Below are positions 1-13,651 of a stretch of DNA of 64,000 nucleotides, piece after piece (the stretch's first letter is position 1; each line of letters begins with the position of its first letter). Source of the stretch: Tetrahymena elliotti 4EA (taxonomy: Eukaryota; Ciliophora; Oligohymenophorea; Hymenostomatida; Tetrahymenidae); assembly GCA_000231825.2 (NCBI GenBank), contig JH720303.1, positions 186,001 to 250,000 of the forward strand. The letters are read 5' to 3'. Under the pieces are notes generated by a model. The model saw only the letters and a program-made list of their open reading frames with translations. It was not told the origin of the DNA and did no database searches. Both the position numbers and the translations under genes were made by a program.

Positions 1-1932
1 CCATCTGTATCAAAGTAACCACAATCTCCTGATTGATAATAACCAGGAGCGTCTGCAAGATACTTTTTAATGAAAGCTTCATCATTGTTATAAAGAGTTA
101 ACATAAAAGAAGGTGGCATTGGTAATTTAATACAAATTCTTCCTAATTTACCAGGTTCTTGAATAACATTATTATCTTAATCAAGAATTTAAACATTGAA
201 TCCAGGAGCAGGCTTTACTGCTGAACCTGGTTTAACTGGGAAAGTAAAGAGGTTCTAATTTATTAAAATAAAGTTAAATTTTTAGGTAAAATTCTAGTTA
301 AATTATACCTTATAATTGCAAGAAATGATCCATCCAATTTCAGTCTACCAATAATTATCATTAATAAGAACTCCAAGATTGTTTTAAATCCATTCATAAG
401 TAGGAACATCACATCTTTCACCAGCCATAGAAACATTCTACAAAGATGATGTATCAAATTTTCTGATCCAATCACCATTCAAATCATCTCTATTATTTTT
501 TTAAAGTTATTTAAATTAATATAAAACTTAACACATCTTTTAATTCTACCTTCTAATAGCTCTGAGTGCTGTTGGGGCAGTGTAGAGACCTTTTACTTTA
601 TATTTTTCAATCAATCTCCAAAAGCATCCAGGATCAGGAGTACCAGTAGGTTTTCCTTCATAAAGAACAGTAGTGGCACCTAATAAATTTAAAAGAATAG
701 ATTAACAAAAATAATAGACATCAAGCATCACCATTTGATAAGCAGTTATTTGTTATTTAATTAGTAAAAAAATAGTTTTTTGAAAATATTTATGATGCTT
801 ACGTTTGCGTGTTTTTTCTTTGTTGAATAAGAAGATTGGGTAAAAATAAGCTTTCTTATATTTTTTAATCAAATTTTAACAGTTCATTAAGGAATTTCCT
901 TTAAAATTTCTTTTAATTTAATATTAAAACAATAAATTCTATCTTGTATTCAGTTATTTTGAATAATTTATTGATTTTTATTTATAAATAAAGTTTTATA
1001 TTACCTCTCAGTAGTGGACCGTATACAATAAAGTGATGACCTACTACCCAACCAATGTCACTTCCAGAGAAATAGACATCTCCTTTATGAATATCCATAA
1101 TGTGTTTCATAGTCCATGAGGTAGCAACACAAGTACCACCAGTGTCTCTAACTATACCTTTTGGTTGTCCAGTAGTACCTGATGTGTAAAGTATGTAGAG
1201 GGGATGATCTGCTGTAACGGAAACACAGTCAATTGGTTTAGCAAATTACATAGCTGTATGATAGTCAAAGTCTCTGCCTAAAGTTAAAAGATCTGTTGTT
1301 TGATGAGATCTTTGTAAAAGCAGAACCTTTAAGTCAGTATGTCCTGAAAGATGAATAGCTTCATCAAGAATACTTTTGTAGTTGATTGTTTTATGAGGTT
1401 CAATACCACATGAGGCACTCAAAATTAACTTGGGTTTAGCATCAGTTATTCTTCCAGAAAGTTCTTTAGCTGCGAAACCTCCGAATACAACAGAATGAAT
1501 AGCACCAATACGTGCAGAGGCTAACATACCAAAAACAGCTTCTGGAACCATAGGCATATAAATAATAATTCTATCCCCTTTTGTTACTCCTAACTTAGTA
1601 TAAACATCAGCAAGTTTAGAAACTTATTCATGAAGCTAGGCCCATGTGTAGGTAAGCTCTTGCTTCAAGTATGCAGAGTACCAATGAAGAGCTGGCTTTT
1701 GAGGAATGTCAATAACATGACGATCAACTGCATTGTAGCATATATTGATTTCTCCATCTTTGTACCAACGCCAAAAACCTGGATTTTCATGAGATTTGTC
1801 AAGAATGACTGATGGTTTCTTAAACCATTCTACTAGATCCAACTAGCTTTTCCAGAACTCTTCTCTTGTCTCTGGGTTAGTTGCTCTATCATAAGCATCC
1901 TAATATGCGTTTTTTGTATTTTCGCAATCCAT
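1..1932 (-). CDS. Propionyl-CoA synthetase (ACSS3/PrpE-type acyl-CoA synthetase), 3' part outside window
   Basis: Adenylate-forming ligase that would activate propionate (or acetate) to its CoA thioester with ATP. Four exons are visible: 1005-1932, 550-679, 309-489 and 1-254, with introns 680-1004, 490-549 and 255-308; phases agree and about 497 residues are present before the window edge. The ATG at 1932 starts [14 protein letters not shown]. The AMP-binding loop reads [18 protein letters not shown] and is followed by [17 protein letters not shown]; the VRDxGG and GWVVGH forms are those of PrpE/ACSS3 rather than of acetyl-CoA synthetase, which normally has YTSGSTGxPKGV. YWQTEIGW is the A5-type motif. 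The C-terminal domain with its acetylatable lysine lies outside the window. The substrate choice is inferred from family resemblance. Propionyl-CoA assignment is likely but not proven. Confidence 0.88.
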
Positions 1933-3309
1933 TTTTAAATTAAATCTTATCTAAATAAATTTTGATGAGTTGACTAGCTATTTTATTTATTAAAATCGCT
2001 TATTATTTTATATAGACAATATCAGGTTATCTGAATATTATTTATTTAAAAAGTAAATACTGAATTTTCAATAATATAATAAATACCCTTGTCAATATAA
2101 TTACTAGTAATAAATATTTTCATTCAACTCTTATTTATTTTACTAAAATATCAAAAATAATATCTTTATTAAAATCCGCTTAAAATAAAAGATATGATTA
2201 TTTTAAATTGGCTGATTGATATCTAAAAAATATCTAAACTTCATTAAAAAAGTAATATAAAAGCATAATTAATTATTTGAAAAAATGTTTGTCTTTAGTA
2301 TCCTAATTATTGAAAAATCAAAATTAAAAGACTTAAAAATTAATTTATTAGCCAACTCAACAAAAGTATTGAAAAAATATTTTAATTCACTTGAAAAGAA
2401 TAAAGAACCTTCTCATAATTTTATAAATACTGGTAGTGATTGTAATAAATAAATCAATCATTATTAAATAAAAGTAATATTCTTTTTATTTTGCTATTAA
2501 AATTAAATCAAATTTTATTTAAAATATTACTTATTCAATAATTTTATTTCTTATAATATTTATTTTTAAATTTGTCATTTATTTAAATTGTCAAAAAAAT
2601 AAATTTTCTAAACCATATAAATTAATATGTTAATTTTTTTAATCAAAATTTTTATTTTGTATTGACTTTAGTTTTTATGGTGAATATTAACATTTTCTGA
2701 TACACTATTTTAACAAATATAAATAAAAAAATGTTAATATTTAAAAGAATAATTTATAAAATTAACTAAATATGTTGAAAATTCATGAAAAAAAGTATTG
2801 AATTTTATTTTTGATTTGTGTTAAAAAATATATAGATCAACTATCAAATCTTTCCTGATTATTCAATTTTTATCATATAATGTAAGTATATATTTCGCTC
2901 ATTAAATTGATGGTATAATTCATTGATTTTTTTAATCATCAATCATTTAAATAAATTGTTATCTTAAGATGTAAAAATTGATAAAAAGAATTTCTGAAGT
3001 GACATTTATAATTGATTTTATTTTATTTTTTAATATATTGGTAGGATTTAGTTAGGAAGAATAAAGTGTATCTTATTTATGATGATTGAAGATTTAATTT
3101 TGAGATGAAAAATGAATTGAATTATAAGAATTTACATTATAAAAAAATAATATATTTTGAGACAAATAAAAAATAAGGAGATTATATAATATGCTATTTA
3201 TTTCCTTAATATTACATTCATGTATGCTAAAAACTAATCCTTTCTTGCATTCATTTTTCAAAAAAGATATTGCTAAAGAAATGCTTAGCCAATTACACAC
3301 TTGATTAAA
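1933..3309. other. AT-rich intergenic spacer
   Basis: Spacer between the start of the acyl-CoA synthetase gene and the end of the V-ATPase G gene, both on the minus strand. It should hold the synthetase promoter, but I see no distinct element. A short minus-strand open stretch at 3094-3300 has no coding character. Confidence 0.6.
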
Positions 3310-4088
3310 TCACTTTTATTTCATTTTGCTGAAATCACCCTTAACGACTTCAGGAATTTCAATCTTGACAGTTAAAATTCTGTCAATAAGCATATTAATA
3401 ACAGCTTCTTTATTTCTATTATAATCATCAGCAATCTTTTTGATTTCTTATTCAGTTTCTCTTCTAAGCTTTTCGGTTTCGTTGTCATTACCGTATTTCT
3501 TTTATTAGTAAATTAAACATTTTTAATATGTGGAATAGGGTGATGTTGATATTAAATTGTATTTCTATCAAATAAATAGACTTTCTGAAAGTTTAATTTG
3601 ATGCCTTATTTAAATGTTTTATCTTAATTTTTTTGGTAAAATTGTTTTTTTTGTTTTTTTATAAAAGATGATATGCTTTTATAGGGATTAAATTGACTAA
3701 ATGGTCAAATTAGTGAATAATATAAATAAAAATAATATACATTCTTCTTTTCTTCTTCGAATTTAGCTTCTTATTCAGCTCTGAACTTGTTAACTTCTTA
3801 TTCAGCAGCAGTTCTAGCTTCCTTAAGCTTCTTTTCTCTATTAATTTTTATGAAAATTTACTTAATAAATTGCTTGAAATGAATGTTAAGGATATATTTT
3901 GGCCATCTATTAGTATTGATTTGTTAAACAAAAATTTCTAAATGTAATTTCTCAAGGCCAACAAGGAGCTGATTTATTCATTTTTTAGTTTTTATGATTT
4001 CATACCTTTGGGTTTGGGCTTATTTAATGATTTCATTAGCGTCCTTTTCAGCTCTCATGAGATCATCAACGGCGTTGGAATTGCTCAT
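3310..4088 (-). CDS. V-type proton ATPase subunit G
   Basis: Peripheral-stalk subunit of the vacuolar H+-ATPase. It pairs with subunit E to hold the V1 head against rotation on acidic organelles (the contractile vacuole and phagosomes are likely sites in a ciliate). Exons are 4006-4088, 3741-3837 and 3310-3498, with introns 3838-4005 and 3499-3740. The joined product is 122 aa, the usual family length. It starts MSNSNAVDDLMRAEKDANEI, continues as one long charged helix (AREKKLKEARTAAEQEV, FEEEKK, KLRRETEQEIKKI) and ends in VVKGDFSKMKQK then TGA. The alanine/glutamate-rich N-terminal helix is the conserved part of subunit G. Several glutamines are written TAA. The two introns are larger than some of the exons. 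Confidence 0.93.
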
Positions 4089-4149
4089 CTTTAGATATTT
4101 TTTATTGCTTTTTCTTTAAGAGTTGCTATAAAGTAATTTATATTATAAT

Positions 4150-5653
4150 TTGTGATTTTATTTATCTTTTATAATTTATTTTACTTTCCTTTTTATTTAA
4201 TATTTTTATTTTCTTTATCCCTCAATAATCAACCCAATACAACACAATACAATACTTTAAAAGAATTTAATTGTGTGAATTCATTGGATTCCAATCTATT
4301 TCCATACAGCATATCAAACTCTTTTATTAATCTAAATTTTTTATTCAGATCTTCATAAATTTATTATATTTTATTTGTTAAATTAGATTTTTCTCCTAAT
4401 TAAGCTGAATTCTTTCTTCTTAAAAAAGAAATATCCTAGGAATTTTTTATCAAATATGATTTTTTAACATTAAAAATCTTTTAAATATTTTAAATATTTA
4501 ATAACTTAAAACAAAATCTAAAAACAATAAATTGAGAAAAAAATTAATTAATGATAGATAGGCTTCAGTCCTTCAAAATCCAAAAACTAAACAGAAAAAT
4601 AATAAAAAACGAGTGGTTGTAAAAAAATAATTTGAACAAACTGAAGAATATGACAAAAATATTCAAACAAATAGAGTAAAGACAATCCAATATGGCTTTT
4701 CAAAAAATAAAAGCTATTTAGAAAATAAAAAAATTCATAAAATTAAATAAGTAATGCTCTCTCTGACTGATTCTGAATGATAAAGATAATATAATTAATA
4801 AAATTATGAGGAAATTATCAAAAAAATCCAAATCATTTTAATTACCCTAATTAATCTTAAATTGAAAACAAAAATACTTAGAATTCATGTCTTCCTTAAA
4901 TAAAATATCCTTTTCTTGAACATGAAAAAATTAAGATTATTTATTAACATCAAATAAAATGCCTAACAAAAACTATGTTACTTTAGTTTTGTGTTGTAAA
5001 ATCAATATTCAATTATAGATCTTTTAGATTTGAAAGGTATATTTGATTATCTTTTAAATTAAAAGTTTATTTAAAAATGACCATACTTTGATAATCCAAT
5101 TCATCAACAACTTGTTCTTGACTTTTTTCAAAAAGATAATTCTCTTTATGATTTTTTAGAATAAAAATATCATAGTGAACTATTTGAATGTTTGTTTTAA
5201 GAAAATTATTGAGAGTATCAAGTAATTAAAAAATTTAAAATAGGAGATAAAAGAAACTTAAAAAGTAGTGATTAAAATATTTATATAAAAAACTAAGGAA
5301 TTGAGAAAAAATGTTTAACTAATTATTACAATGTGAGATATTTAAACTGTTAAGAAAAGAGTAAAAAATATGAATTCTATATTAATTTAAAAAAAGAGTA
5401 AAAGCTATTCAGTAATATGTCTTGGAATCTTAGATTAAAATTCGATTGAGTAAAAAATGATACTTTTAATGAATAATTATTTATTAAAGATTATATAAAT
5501 TCAAGCGATTGTGGTAAAATTTAATAAATTATAAATAATTTAATTTCATAAGATGATTGTCTTTGTAATATAAAAATATAAATTTATTTGGAAGAAACAA
5601 TATTTAGATGGAAACTAGGAGAAATTATAAATTCTCTCAAAACTTTTTCTTGA
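4150..5653 (+). pseudogene. Decayed coding relic, one reading frame broken by several TGA codons
   Basis: I do not recognise the protein. From about 4460 to 5653 a single plus-strand frame has coding texture (asparagine, lysine and glutamine rich, TAA/TAG in glutamine-like places, runs such as IHQQLVLDFFQKDNSLYDFL and YINSSDCGKIQQIINNLISQ). It is interrupted by TGA at 4778, 5078, 5210, 5447 and 5651, all in the same phase. Part of the first break could be removed by a putative 60-nt intron (4751-4810), but the break at 5078 has no usable splice acceptor between it and the coding-like stretch that follows. An upstream open stretch from about 4152 to 4535 in another frame may be its 5' end after a frameshift. 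No in-frame early ATG is present. I read it as a dead gene fragment in the spacer between V-ATPase G and KATNIP; recoding of TGA is a less likely alternative. Confidence 0.45.
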
Positions 5654-6560
5654 TTAAAATAAAGGGAATCATAATATTTGTATTTATGAATATGTATAAT
5701 TCAATTATGACAATTAAAAATATAAAATAAGTATTTGAATTTGAAAAATGGTGACAGGTGAAAAATATAAATAATTCAAAAAAAAGAAGATTTAAAACAA
5801 ACAATCCAAAAAAATTTATATAAATATATGTGTGTTTGATATTACATGTTTCTTTAAATTTAGTTTTAATTTAATCACTCTCTTAAAAAAAAATGTGTTT
5901 TTAAAGAATTATTTTTTAGATTTAAAATGAATTTGTCAAACGAATAAATAAATTTATTTGAATTTACTACGATAACTTAATAAACAATTATTTTGAAAGC
6001 CTAAATATAGTTAAAAACAATCAGTGTTTCATTAATTATTAAAGATTTTAATTTAAACTTGATAAATTGGAATAAAATTATTCTGTGTTTTCTTCTTTTA
6101 AAGATAAATTTAAATAGTATTATTTTGTAAATAAAAAATAATCTTTAATTAAATTGTTTATTAATACAAATCTCTTTAATATAAATTAGAATTTATCATT
6201 TAAAAATTTTTCCATATTTTAATTTATTAAGATTAAATTGTGGATTTTTTATTAAAAAGATCACCCTTTGAAAGTGTTAACTTATTCAATTTTTAAATTT
6301 GAAAGATCAAATAATTTAATTAATAGAGTTTAAAAGATTACAAAATATTTATGATACTCTGGATTAGGATTAGGAAAAAAATGGATTAAGTTAAAATAAA
6401 GATACTAATTTAGAATCTGCATATTATTAAGTCTATTAATTAACTTTCTATTATGCATAATAATATGTAATTGATAATTAATTTAATATAAATATTATTT
6501 TTATTTTTAAAGATAAATAAGTTAATTATAATAATTTTATTAAAAATTATTGTTAAAATT
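5654..6560. other. AT-rich intergenic spacer
   Basis: Region downstream of the decayed fragment and of the KATNIP stop codon. Mostly A/T runs. I see no gene, hairpin cluster or repeat worth naming. Confidence 0.6.
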
Positions 6561-9500
6561 TCATTGTGGGGGAAGCTTCATTCCAGAAACTTTAGTTTAA
6601 GGTCTAACTAAATTGTTAGAAGTATCATTTGGAACTTAAATTTACTATTATTACTATGTTTTACTACTTCCATCAATCTATTTTAAAAATATTTATTTTA
6701 AACTCTGAATAAAAAATTGGAAAATATTAATAAATTACTTTTCCTTCATTTGAGAAAATAACATTTTATTGTAACCTGTCTTCGTTATATACAACAGGTT
6801 TTATTTTTTATAGAATTTCTTGGTTTCTATTGAAAATAATTGAATTGAAAAGAGGAACTGAGTCTTTAGTATATTATTCTTGAGTAGGAGCTCTTTTAAG
6901 ATATCCCTAAATATTTTTAAATTCAATAATTAATCTAAATAAAATTTTATCAATAATTTAATTTTACTCTAAATAAAAGCCTGTCATCTAAGAAAATTTC
7001 TATTTCTCTTACACCACGAGAAGGTGTCTTGGAGTAGTTCCAAAAATTAATAGCTGAAATAATTACAGGTTTTTCAAAAAACAAGTATATTGAATTCATT
7101 TTTAGATGAGGGCAAATTACATTTTTATCACTTCTAGAGTTTATAAAAGGAGCAAGCCACATATTTCTATCATCAAAAGTATCATTTTAGCAGTTAACTA
7201 ATTTATCAATCGTTCTTATATCACCCTAGCAGCCTGGGAGTATATTAACCTATTATTTTATGATTATTTTTAATATATAATTTTTATTAGATTTCAAGTT
7301 ATTTTTTTGTTATTATTATTAATATTTTTAATTAAAATTACTGATGCAGGTTCAGCTCCTAGTTTGAATTCAGCTAATCTCTTTTAGATTATTGGATTAC
7401 CAAATGAATCAAAAAATTCAATACCGTTTAAGCCACAGTAATGGGCATCTCCCCAAGTAGAATGTATATTAAAACGAAAACAGAATCCTCTTGGTAAATA
7501 CAAGGTATCATATTCCTATTATTATTATTAAAAGGCTCAATATTGAAATTTAATTAATAAAATTTTACTTAAATGATTTAGCTATTGACCTATGTGGGAA
7601 GTTATAAGCTTTGTATTACTTCTTATGTCCATCCACTTTCAAATGGTAAAGCAATCATCTATCCATAATCGAATAAATCTCTACCAGGAGCTTTTCTCAA
7701 TAAAATACCTTACTAAGGAGTGAGTTAAATATTTTCATCAGCAACTATTGATATAATCTTTGCACCCCTATATTAATCTACTGATTTGCAATCACTATAA
7801 TTTTGTTATTTATTATAATTCCAAATCTTAATTCCTGAAATGATTTTCTCTTCCATGAAATCAATTTATAAATAATTTTATGGCTACTCTAAAAGCTGTA
7901 CAAGCCACATGTGCTTTTCATTTGTAGTTAAATTTACACCATCAATTAATTTATCTAATGTTCTCTAATCTCCATGGTAACCTGATATTTCATTTAAATC
8001 TCTTGGCCTGGCTTTTAGTTAACTCTCCTTCAAAGGTATTTTTTAGCCATATTAATCTTTATAAAAAAAATGGAATTAAATTATTTCGTAAACAAAATAA
8101 TCAATAATAAACTTACCATATACTTCTATGCCAGTTAGCCCAACATAAAATTTATCTTCCCAAGATTTAAGTATGATAATTTTAATTTTTTAACACTTAA
8201 TCTTTATTAATAAAATAATTAAGAGTTTAAAAAAATCTCTTTTTAAATAAAGTAAATAATTTACTCCTCTCTTTAAAGATTTTTAAGTTCCTTGGTTCAT
8301 TTGATACTCTATAATTTAATTTGCTTTTGTATTTAGTTTCTTATTAATATCTTCTTATTTTGATCTGTTTAAATGAAATAAAAGTGTTTAATTTTTCTTT
8401 TACTTATGTTTTATAATAATTTACTGGATTTGATTTTAGCTAGGAGAAGCTTTTGCTGATGTTATAGGGCGTCCATCTTTGCCAGTTTATGAGCGAGGCT
8501 AAGATGATAAGCTAGTCTATGAATCAGTATTATAATTATTTCCTGTAGTAGGTCTTTATAGAGATTAAGTTTGCATCATTTTATCAATTACATTTTATTC
8601 TTCTTCTATTTCAGTTAGCTGATATCTGTTAAGCCAATCACTGTTTTCTATCTGCTAAATTATCTACTCACTATCTGTAAACATAATATATTCACAATCT
8701 TGAGGGGCATAATATTATATACCTTATGCTCTTTATAATTATCCAGCAAATATAGGAATATCATTAAGGGAAATTTAGATATCCCTTGCTCCTCTAAACG
8801 AGTGAATACGTGATTTATTATAATTCCATATTCTGATCATAGACAATTTTTATACAGTTAAAAAGTCAATATAAAGGTAATTTATTTTCCCTTGTTAATA
8901 AGGAGCTAACCACATATGAAGGTCATCGCAAGTTAAATAAACTCCATCAACTAACTTATCACAAGTACGTGGATCTTCTCCATATTCTGGTAAAATATTA
9001 ATGTCACTAGGATCTGCTTTGACCTATTTTTTAGCATTACTTATTTATATTAGATTTCCATTACTATCAAAAAATTCAATTCCTGTTAGACCAACATAAA
9101 AATTATCTCCCCAAGTAGTAAATATCTCAATTTTAACATTTCTTCCTTCAGGTAATTTAGGAATTTGGAATTATTAAGCATTACCTAATAAATTTTATTC
9201 TTAAGAAGGTTAATTTTCTTTTAGCACAGATTTTAATAGATCTCCCATAAAAGGACTATTTTTACTTTCTAAAAGATTATTGATTTCTCTCTCTAATTAA
9301 CGTGTGTCATCTAAATTTGTTGAAATATCTTGTTTTTATTTTTTAACAGAAGGAGTCTCTATTTATTTATTTTCTTAAAATATATTTGGTTTTTCCCCTT
9401 TAGAACTTTTAGGAGGAGCAAATATCTTTTCTTATTTAGTAAAATCCTTTTCATCACCTAATTATTTATTGTTAAAATTATTTCACTCATTTAATATATA

Positions 9501-12500
9501 AATTTACTCTAATTTTCTTCTCTGAGAATTTGATCTAAAATGGAATCATCATCTTGCAAAATAGGTTTAGTTAATTTACTTTATTAGGATTGCCTTTCTT
9601 AGTTATTTCTTTATATACTTGCATTTAATTGCTATTATAGATTTGTGCTCTATTTCATGAAAACATCAATTTTATTGTAATCTCCACTATCCTCTTCTGA
9701 TCTAAATTACATTTCACTATCGATACCCTTCAAGTTTTATTATAAAAAGGGATTCAAACTTTACAGAGTTTATTTCACTGCTTATTAAACATCATTAGCC
9801 TAATTTTGGAGTATTCTTTCCCTCTCAGCTGGTTAAAATCTACCTTGATGAGTAGCATTAAAAAACTTTACATTTTCCATAAAATCATCCACTTTTCCGC
9901 TACTACTATCATCACTTGATTTTTTTTTGGGATCTTGCTTATCTTAGTCAGGTTAATTTAAACTTAATTTTTTAAAAAGCTCTTTTTCACTTTTATCTTA
10001 GTTAAATTCAATTTTATCTTCTTTATATTCAATTCTTGAACTCTTTTTCTAAATAGGGCTTTCATTTTAATAAGGATCTTTTAAAGAAGTCTATGAACCT
10101 TTCTCCTTTTCTTCAAAAACATTTACAACTTTAGGACCTTTTTTAGATACTTTATTTGTAGAAGTAGGTTCAATGCTTGGCTCTGTTGATGTTTGATTAC
10201 TTGAAGTTAGTAATGCGTTCGAAGGAGTTGTTTTTCCAGAGCCTGTTTAAGATTTAGGTGTTTTGTTATCATCTAGTTTTAATTTACTCTTTTAAGATTC
10301 AAAACTTGAAACTCCTACAAACTTTGATTATCCTGTAAGAGTTGTATTACTACTTGTTGTTTCATTTTTATTTTTTGAAATTTAAGAACCTTGCTTTTAT
10401 ATTTAAGTTTTAGACTGTAAAGCCTTGGATAGTGTATCAACTTCTGTGTCTTTTATTGAACTCTTTTTCTACATCTTATCTTATTATTATAACTCTAGCT
10501 CTTCATTATCTTTTGACTATGAAATAGTTTATGGTTTTTATTAAGCAGATCTAATCCTTGAAGAAGCTTGAGGAGTGGAACTTGTGGATTATGTATTCAA
10601 ATTACTTCCTCTTTATCTTCCCTATTTACTTATTTCATTGTCATCTTACAATGTAGGAATTGATTTTTTTTAGGTTAATTTGCTATTTGATTCAGAAACA
10701 GGTGGTTTTTCTTGTAGCTTATTATCAATTTTTACATCTTTTTGTAGATTAACACTTGCTTTTGTAGTCACTACACCTTACTATTAGCTGACTCTAAATA
10801 CCTTTTTATCATCATCTAAAACAATATCTTCTTTAAATTTTATCAAGTCCCCATAATTTTCAGACTCCTTTCCAATACCTTTTTTTATTTATCCTACCCA
10901 AATTAACTGATTATTTCTCATAATCTCTATTTCCTTAGCACCCTTAATACTATCTATTAAGCTTTTATTATAATTCCATACTCTAATTGCTCCTATTCCC
11001 TTACTACTCTTGAACCTGATTCCTATCTCCATACATTTTGGTGGGTCAGGCATAGTTCCTAACCACATATGCTCTGAATCAATCGTATCATAAACACCAT
11101 CACAAATCTTATAAATATTTCTTGAACTAGTTTATGGTCCTCCATCTATCATCAAATCTTCAGGTTTTAGCTTGATGTTACATCCCTCTTCATCATAAAC
11201 CTTCATACAAATAATTATTAATTTTCGTTATAAAAAAAATAGTAAAAAATTTAATTACTTTAATTTCAGTTAAACCAACACAATGAGCAGAACCCCATGT
11301 AGAGATTACTCTAATGATGATAAAAACTTCTCCCTTCTACTCTTTTATTTCTTTTAATTAAATTGTTTAAATTTTATCTTTATTTTTAGATAAATTATAA
11401 GTTTTATTTTCTTGAGACTATTTAACAGATTCTTATTTTTTTGAAGATCTTTCACTATTTAATTCCTCATTAGACTTTTTTTACTCACTGATTTAAGCTA
11501 TTTGATCTTTTTAATTTTTAAGTTAAAGTGTATCCTTAAACTTATTTTTATTTAATTTATTATATAGATTCTGATTTATTGGTTCATCTTCTATATCCTC
11601 TTCATCAAAATATTCATCTTCACTCTCAGAATTATCCTTGATCTTAAGATCTGATGCTAACTAATTTCCTATTTTATTTTAATCTTTTTTATCATTTTAG
11701 CTTAATTCACTCTTTTGATAGCGACTGCTTTCATCTTATTTTTAATACTAAATTTAATTTGTTGCATATTTTTTATCTTCAATTTATTCATTAGCTTTGG
11801 CTTGTGGTTTGATTTATTGATTTGAGAACTAAACTCTATTGTTTTGTTTAGTTGAATTATCATTTCCTAAATTTAATGTTTTCTCTAATTCTTAAGTATT
11901 TTAAAGAAGTCCTTTGGCTAGAGAAATACTAAATTAATCTCTAGAAAACTTAATAGTTTCTGGTTTAGCTTCTTCTTCACTAAATAAATTTCTCTGGATA
12001 ATTTCACTATCCTATTAATTTGTATATTTACTTTAATCAATTTTTTAATAAGTTAACTTTTCCTTCTAGTAAGAAGACTACTATATATCAGACTAAATTC
12101 TTCCATGTTAGCTTTAGTTCTTAACAGATTAGCTATTGTTAGTATTGATGGATTAGTTGGAGTTATTATTTTACATAAACAATAAACTCTTAATTGCACT
12201 TACATCCAACTCTCCACTTCCAATTTTATCTATTAAAGTAACTAATTCCTATCTAGTGCCTTAATTCATCTTTGAAAGTTTTAAAACAATATCTTCCAAA
12301 TCTTTATCTCTTTCTTACTTTTATTTTGGTTAGATTTCTATATTTTTTTACTAAAAATTACAAAAACATTTTCAAACAAAAAATTTATTGAATAATATAA
12401 TAATTACCTGTTGATATATTTTATTAGAATAAACTGGGTCATTTTAACTGAGTTTCTCTTCCTTTTACTTTTAGTTTTAACTTATATTATTCTATGATAA

Positions 12501-13651
12501 TGTTCTACCATCTGATTTAACACTAAATGGATTGCTATTCAATTATTTAGTTTCTTCATTATAAACTATTTATCTCTAATTTGCCTTTTCGTCTGATTGA
12601 TGATTTGAATCTTGAGTACCTAAATGACGATGAGACTCATAATTTTTTAAATTTGGGTTTGTGTATGAATTTTACACATAGCTACTAGTTTATATAGCTG
12701 ATATTGGTCTTGGCTTTTAATTAATTTACTTCTTATTATTTTATTAGTATGTATGATATGATCTTTCATTAAAATTAGGTTGATATAATTCGCTTTGATT
12801 TTCTTGTGCATTTTCTTCTATTTCCTCTTCTATATTATCATATCCCTCATCTTTATATTCATCTAAATCATATTCATCTTCTTAACTATACTAATATTAT
12901 TTCAATGCTTCATCTTCTTCAACAATCAAAGCTCTGTTTGGAGATGAATTTTAATCCCCTTTCTTATTATAATTTTTGTTATTTTGTACAATTAAACTTT
13001 ATCTCAACATTTCTAATTCTTCTTTATCCATTGTTTATAAATAATTCATTATTTATTCTCCTTCTTTTTTATCAAACTATTACTTCACCTTTTTTAAGTA
13101 ATTGATAAATTATGTTTAAAATAAACCTTAAATTAAAATAATTTAATAGCATATCTTTCTATGTTAATAATTCAAATGTTATTCTAAAATTACTTTTCCT
13201 TCTTTCATAAACTCCTCTTTTGATGGAGGTATTTTATTCCACCTTTATCTTTAAGCATCTCCCTATTTATGATTTTATAATATAATTTGATTCTTTTCTA
13301 TATATCAAATTTTCTACCTTAGCTTGCTATTGTTATTATTACACCTATTATTACTAACTTTGCTTGCTAACTACCTAATCCTATTAATCAGGCCATTTTT
13401 TCCTATCTTTGCTTTATGCCCTTTGTTCTTGTTTTTCAGTTTACTTTTTTTGTTATAATCTTTACTAATTAGCTCCTTAAAGAAAAGTTTCAAACCCTAA
13501 TTAATAAAAAAGCATTTTCATATCCAAATATATGCATTAAACCTAGCTTAAGCAATTTAACACAAACTAAATCAATAATTTTACCTCTCTCCTGATTGTA
13601 TTATTCTTATGGAACATGCCTTTTTGAATTAGATCCCGAACGGAGAGACAT
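6561..13651 (-). CDS. KATNIP (katanin-interacting protein, KIAA0556) homologue, 13 exons, 2,103 aa
   Basis: KATNIP is a ciliary-base protein that associates with microtubules and katanin (Joubert syndrome gene in humans). Exons: 13585-13651, 13318-13475, 12408-13262, 11259-12350, 9508-11200, 8425-9457, 8265-8364, 8117-8201, 7569-8056, 7342-7515, 6968-7249, 6739-6906, 6561-6677; they sum to 6,312 nt in one clean frame from MSLRSGSNSKRHVP to a TGA. Residues 1-700 are low-complexity, Q/N/E-rich. Four copies of the KATNIP (DUF4457) domain follow at about 695-830, 1380-1540, 1666-1830 and 1857-2030. Each shows a strand like TWGDNFYVGLTGIEFFDSNG, then DPRT.DKLVDGV, HMWLAP, and a WNYNKS..RGA/RGVREIEI block; the last ends DDRLLFRGYLKRAP. 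The repeated WNYxKS and HMWL signatures make the family assignment firm. Total length exceeds human KATNIP (about 1,600 aa) because of the disordered N-terminal half and linker. Some intron boundaries in exon 3 could differ. Confidence 0.9.

Noticed and set aside
5070..5455. Selenoprotein reading of the in-frame TGA codons in the relic
   Set aside because: Five TGAs without a recognised selenoprotein family or SECIS-like element make selenocysteine unlikely.
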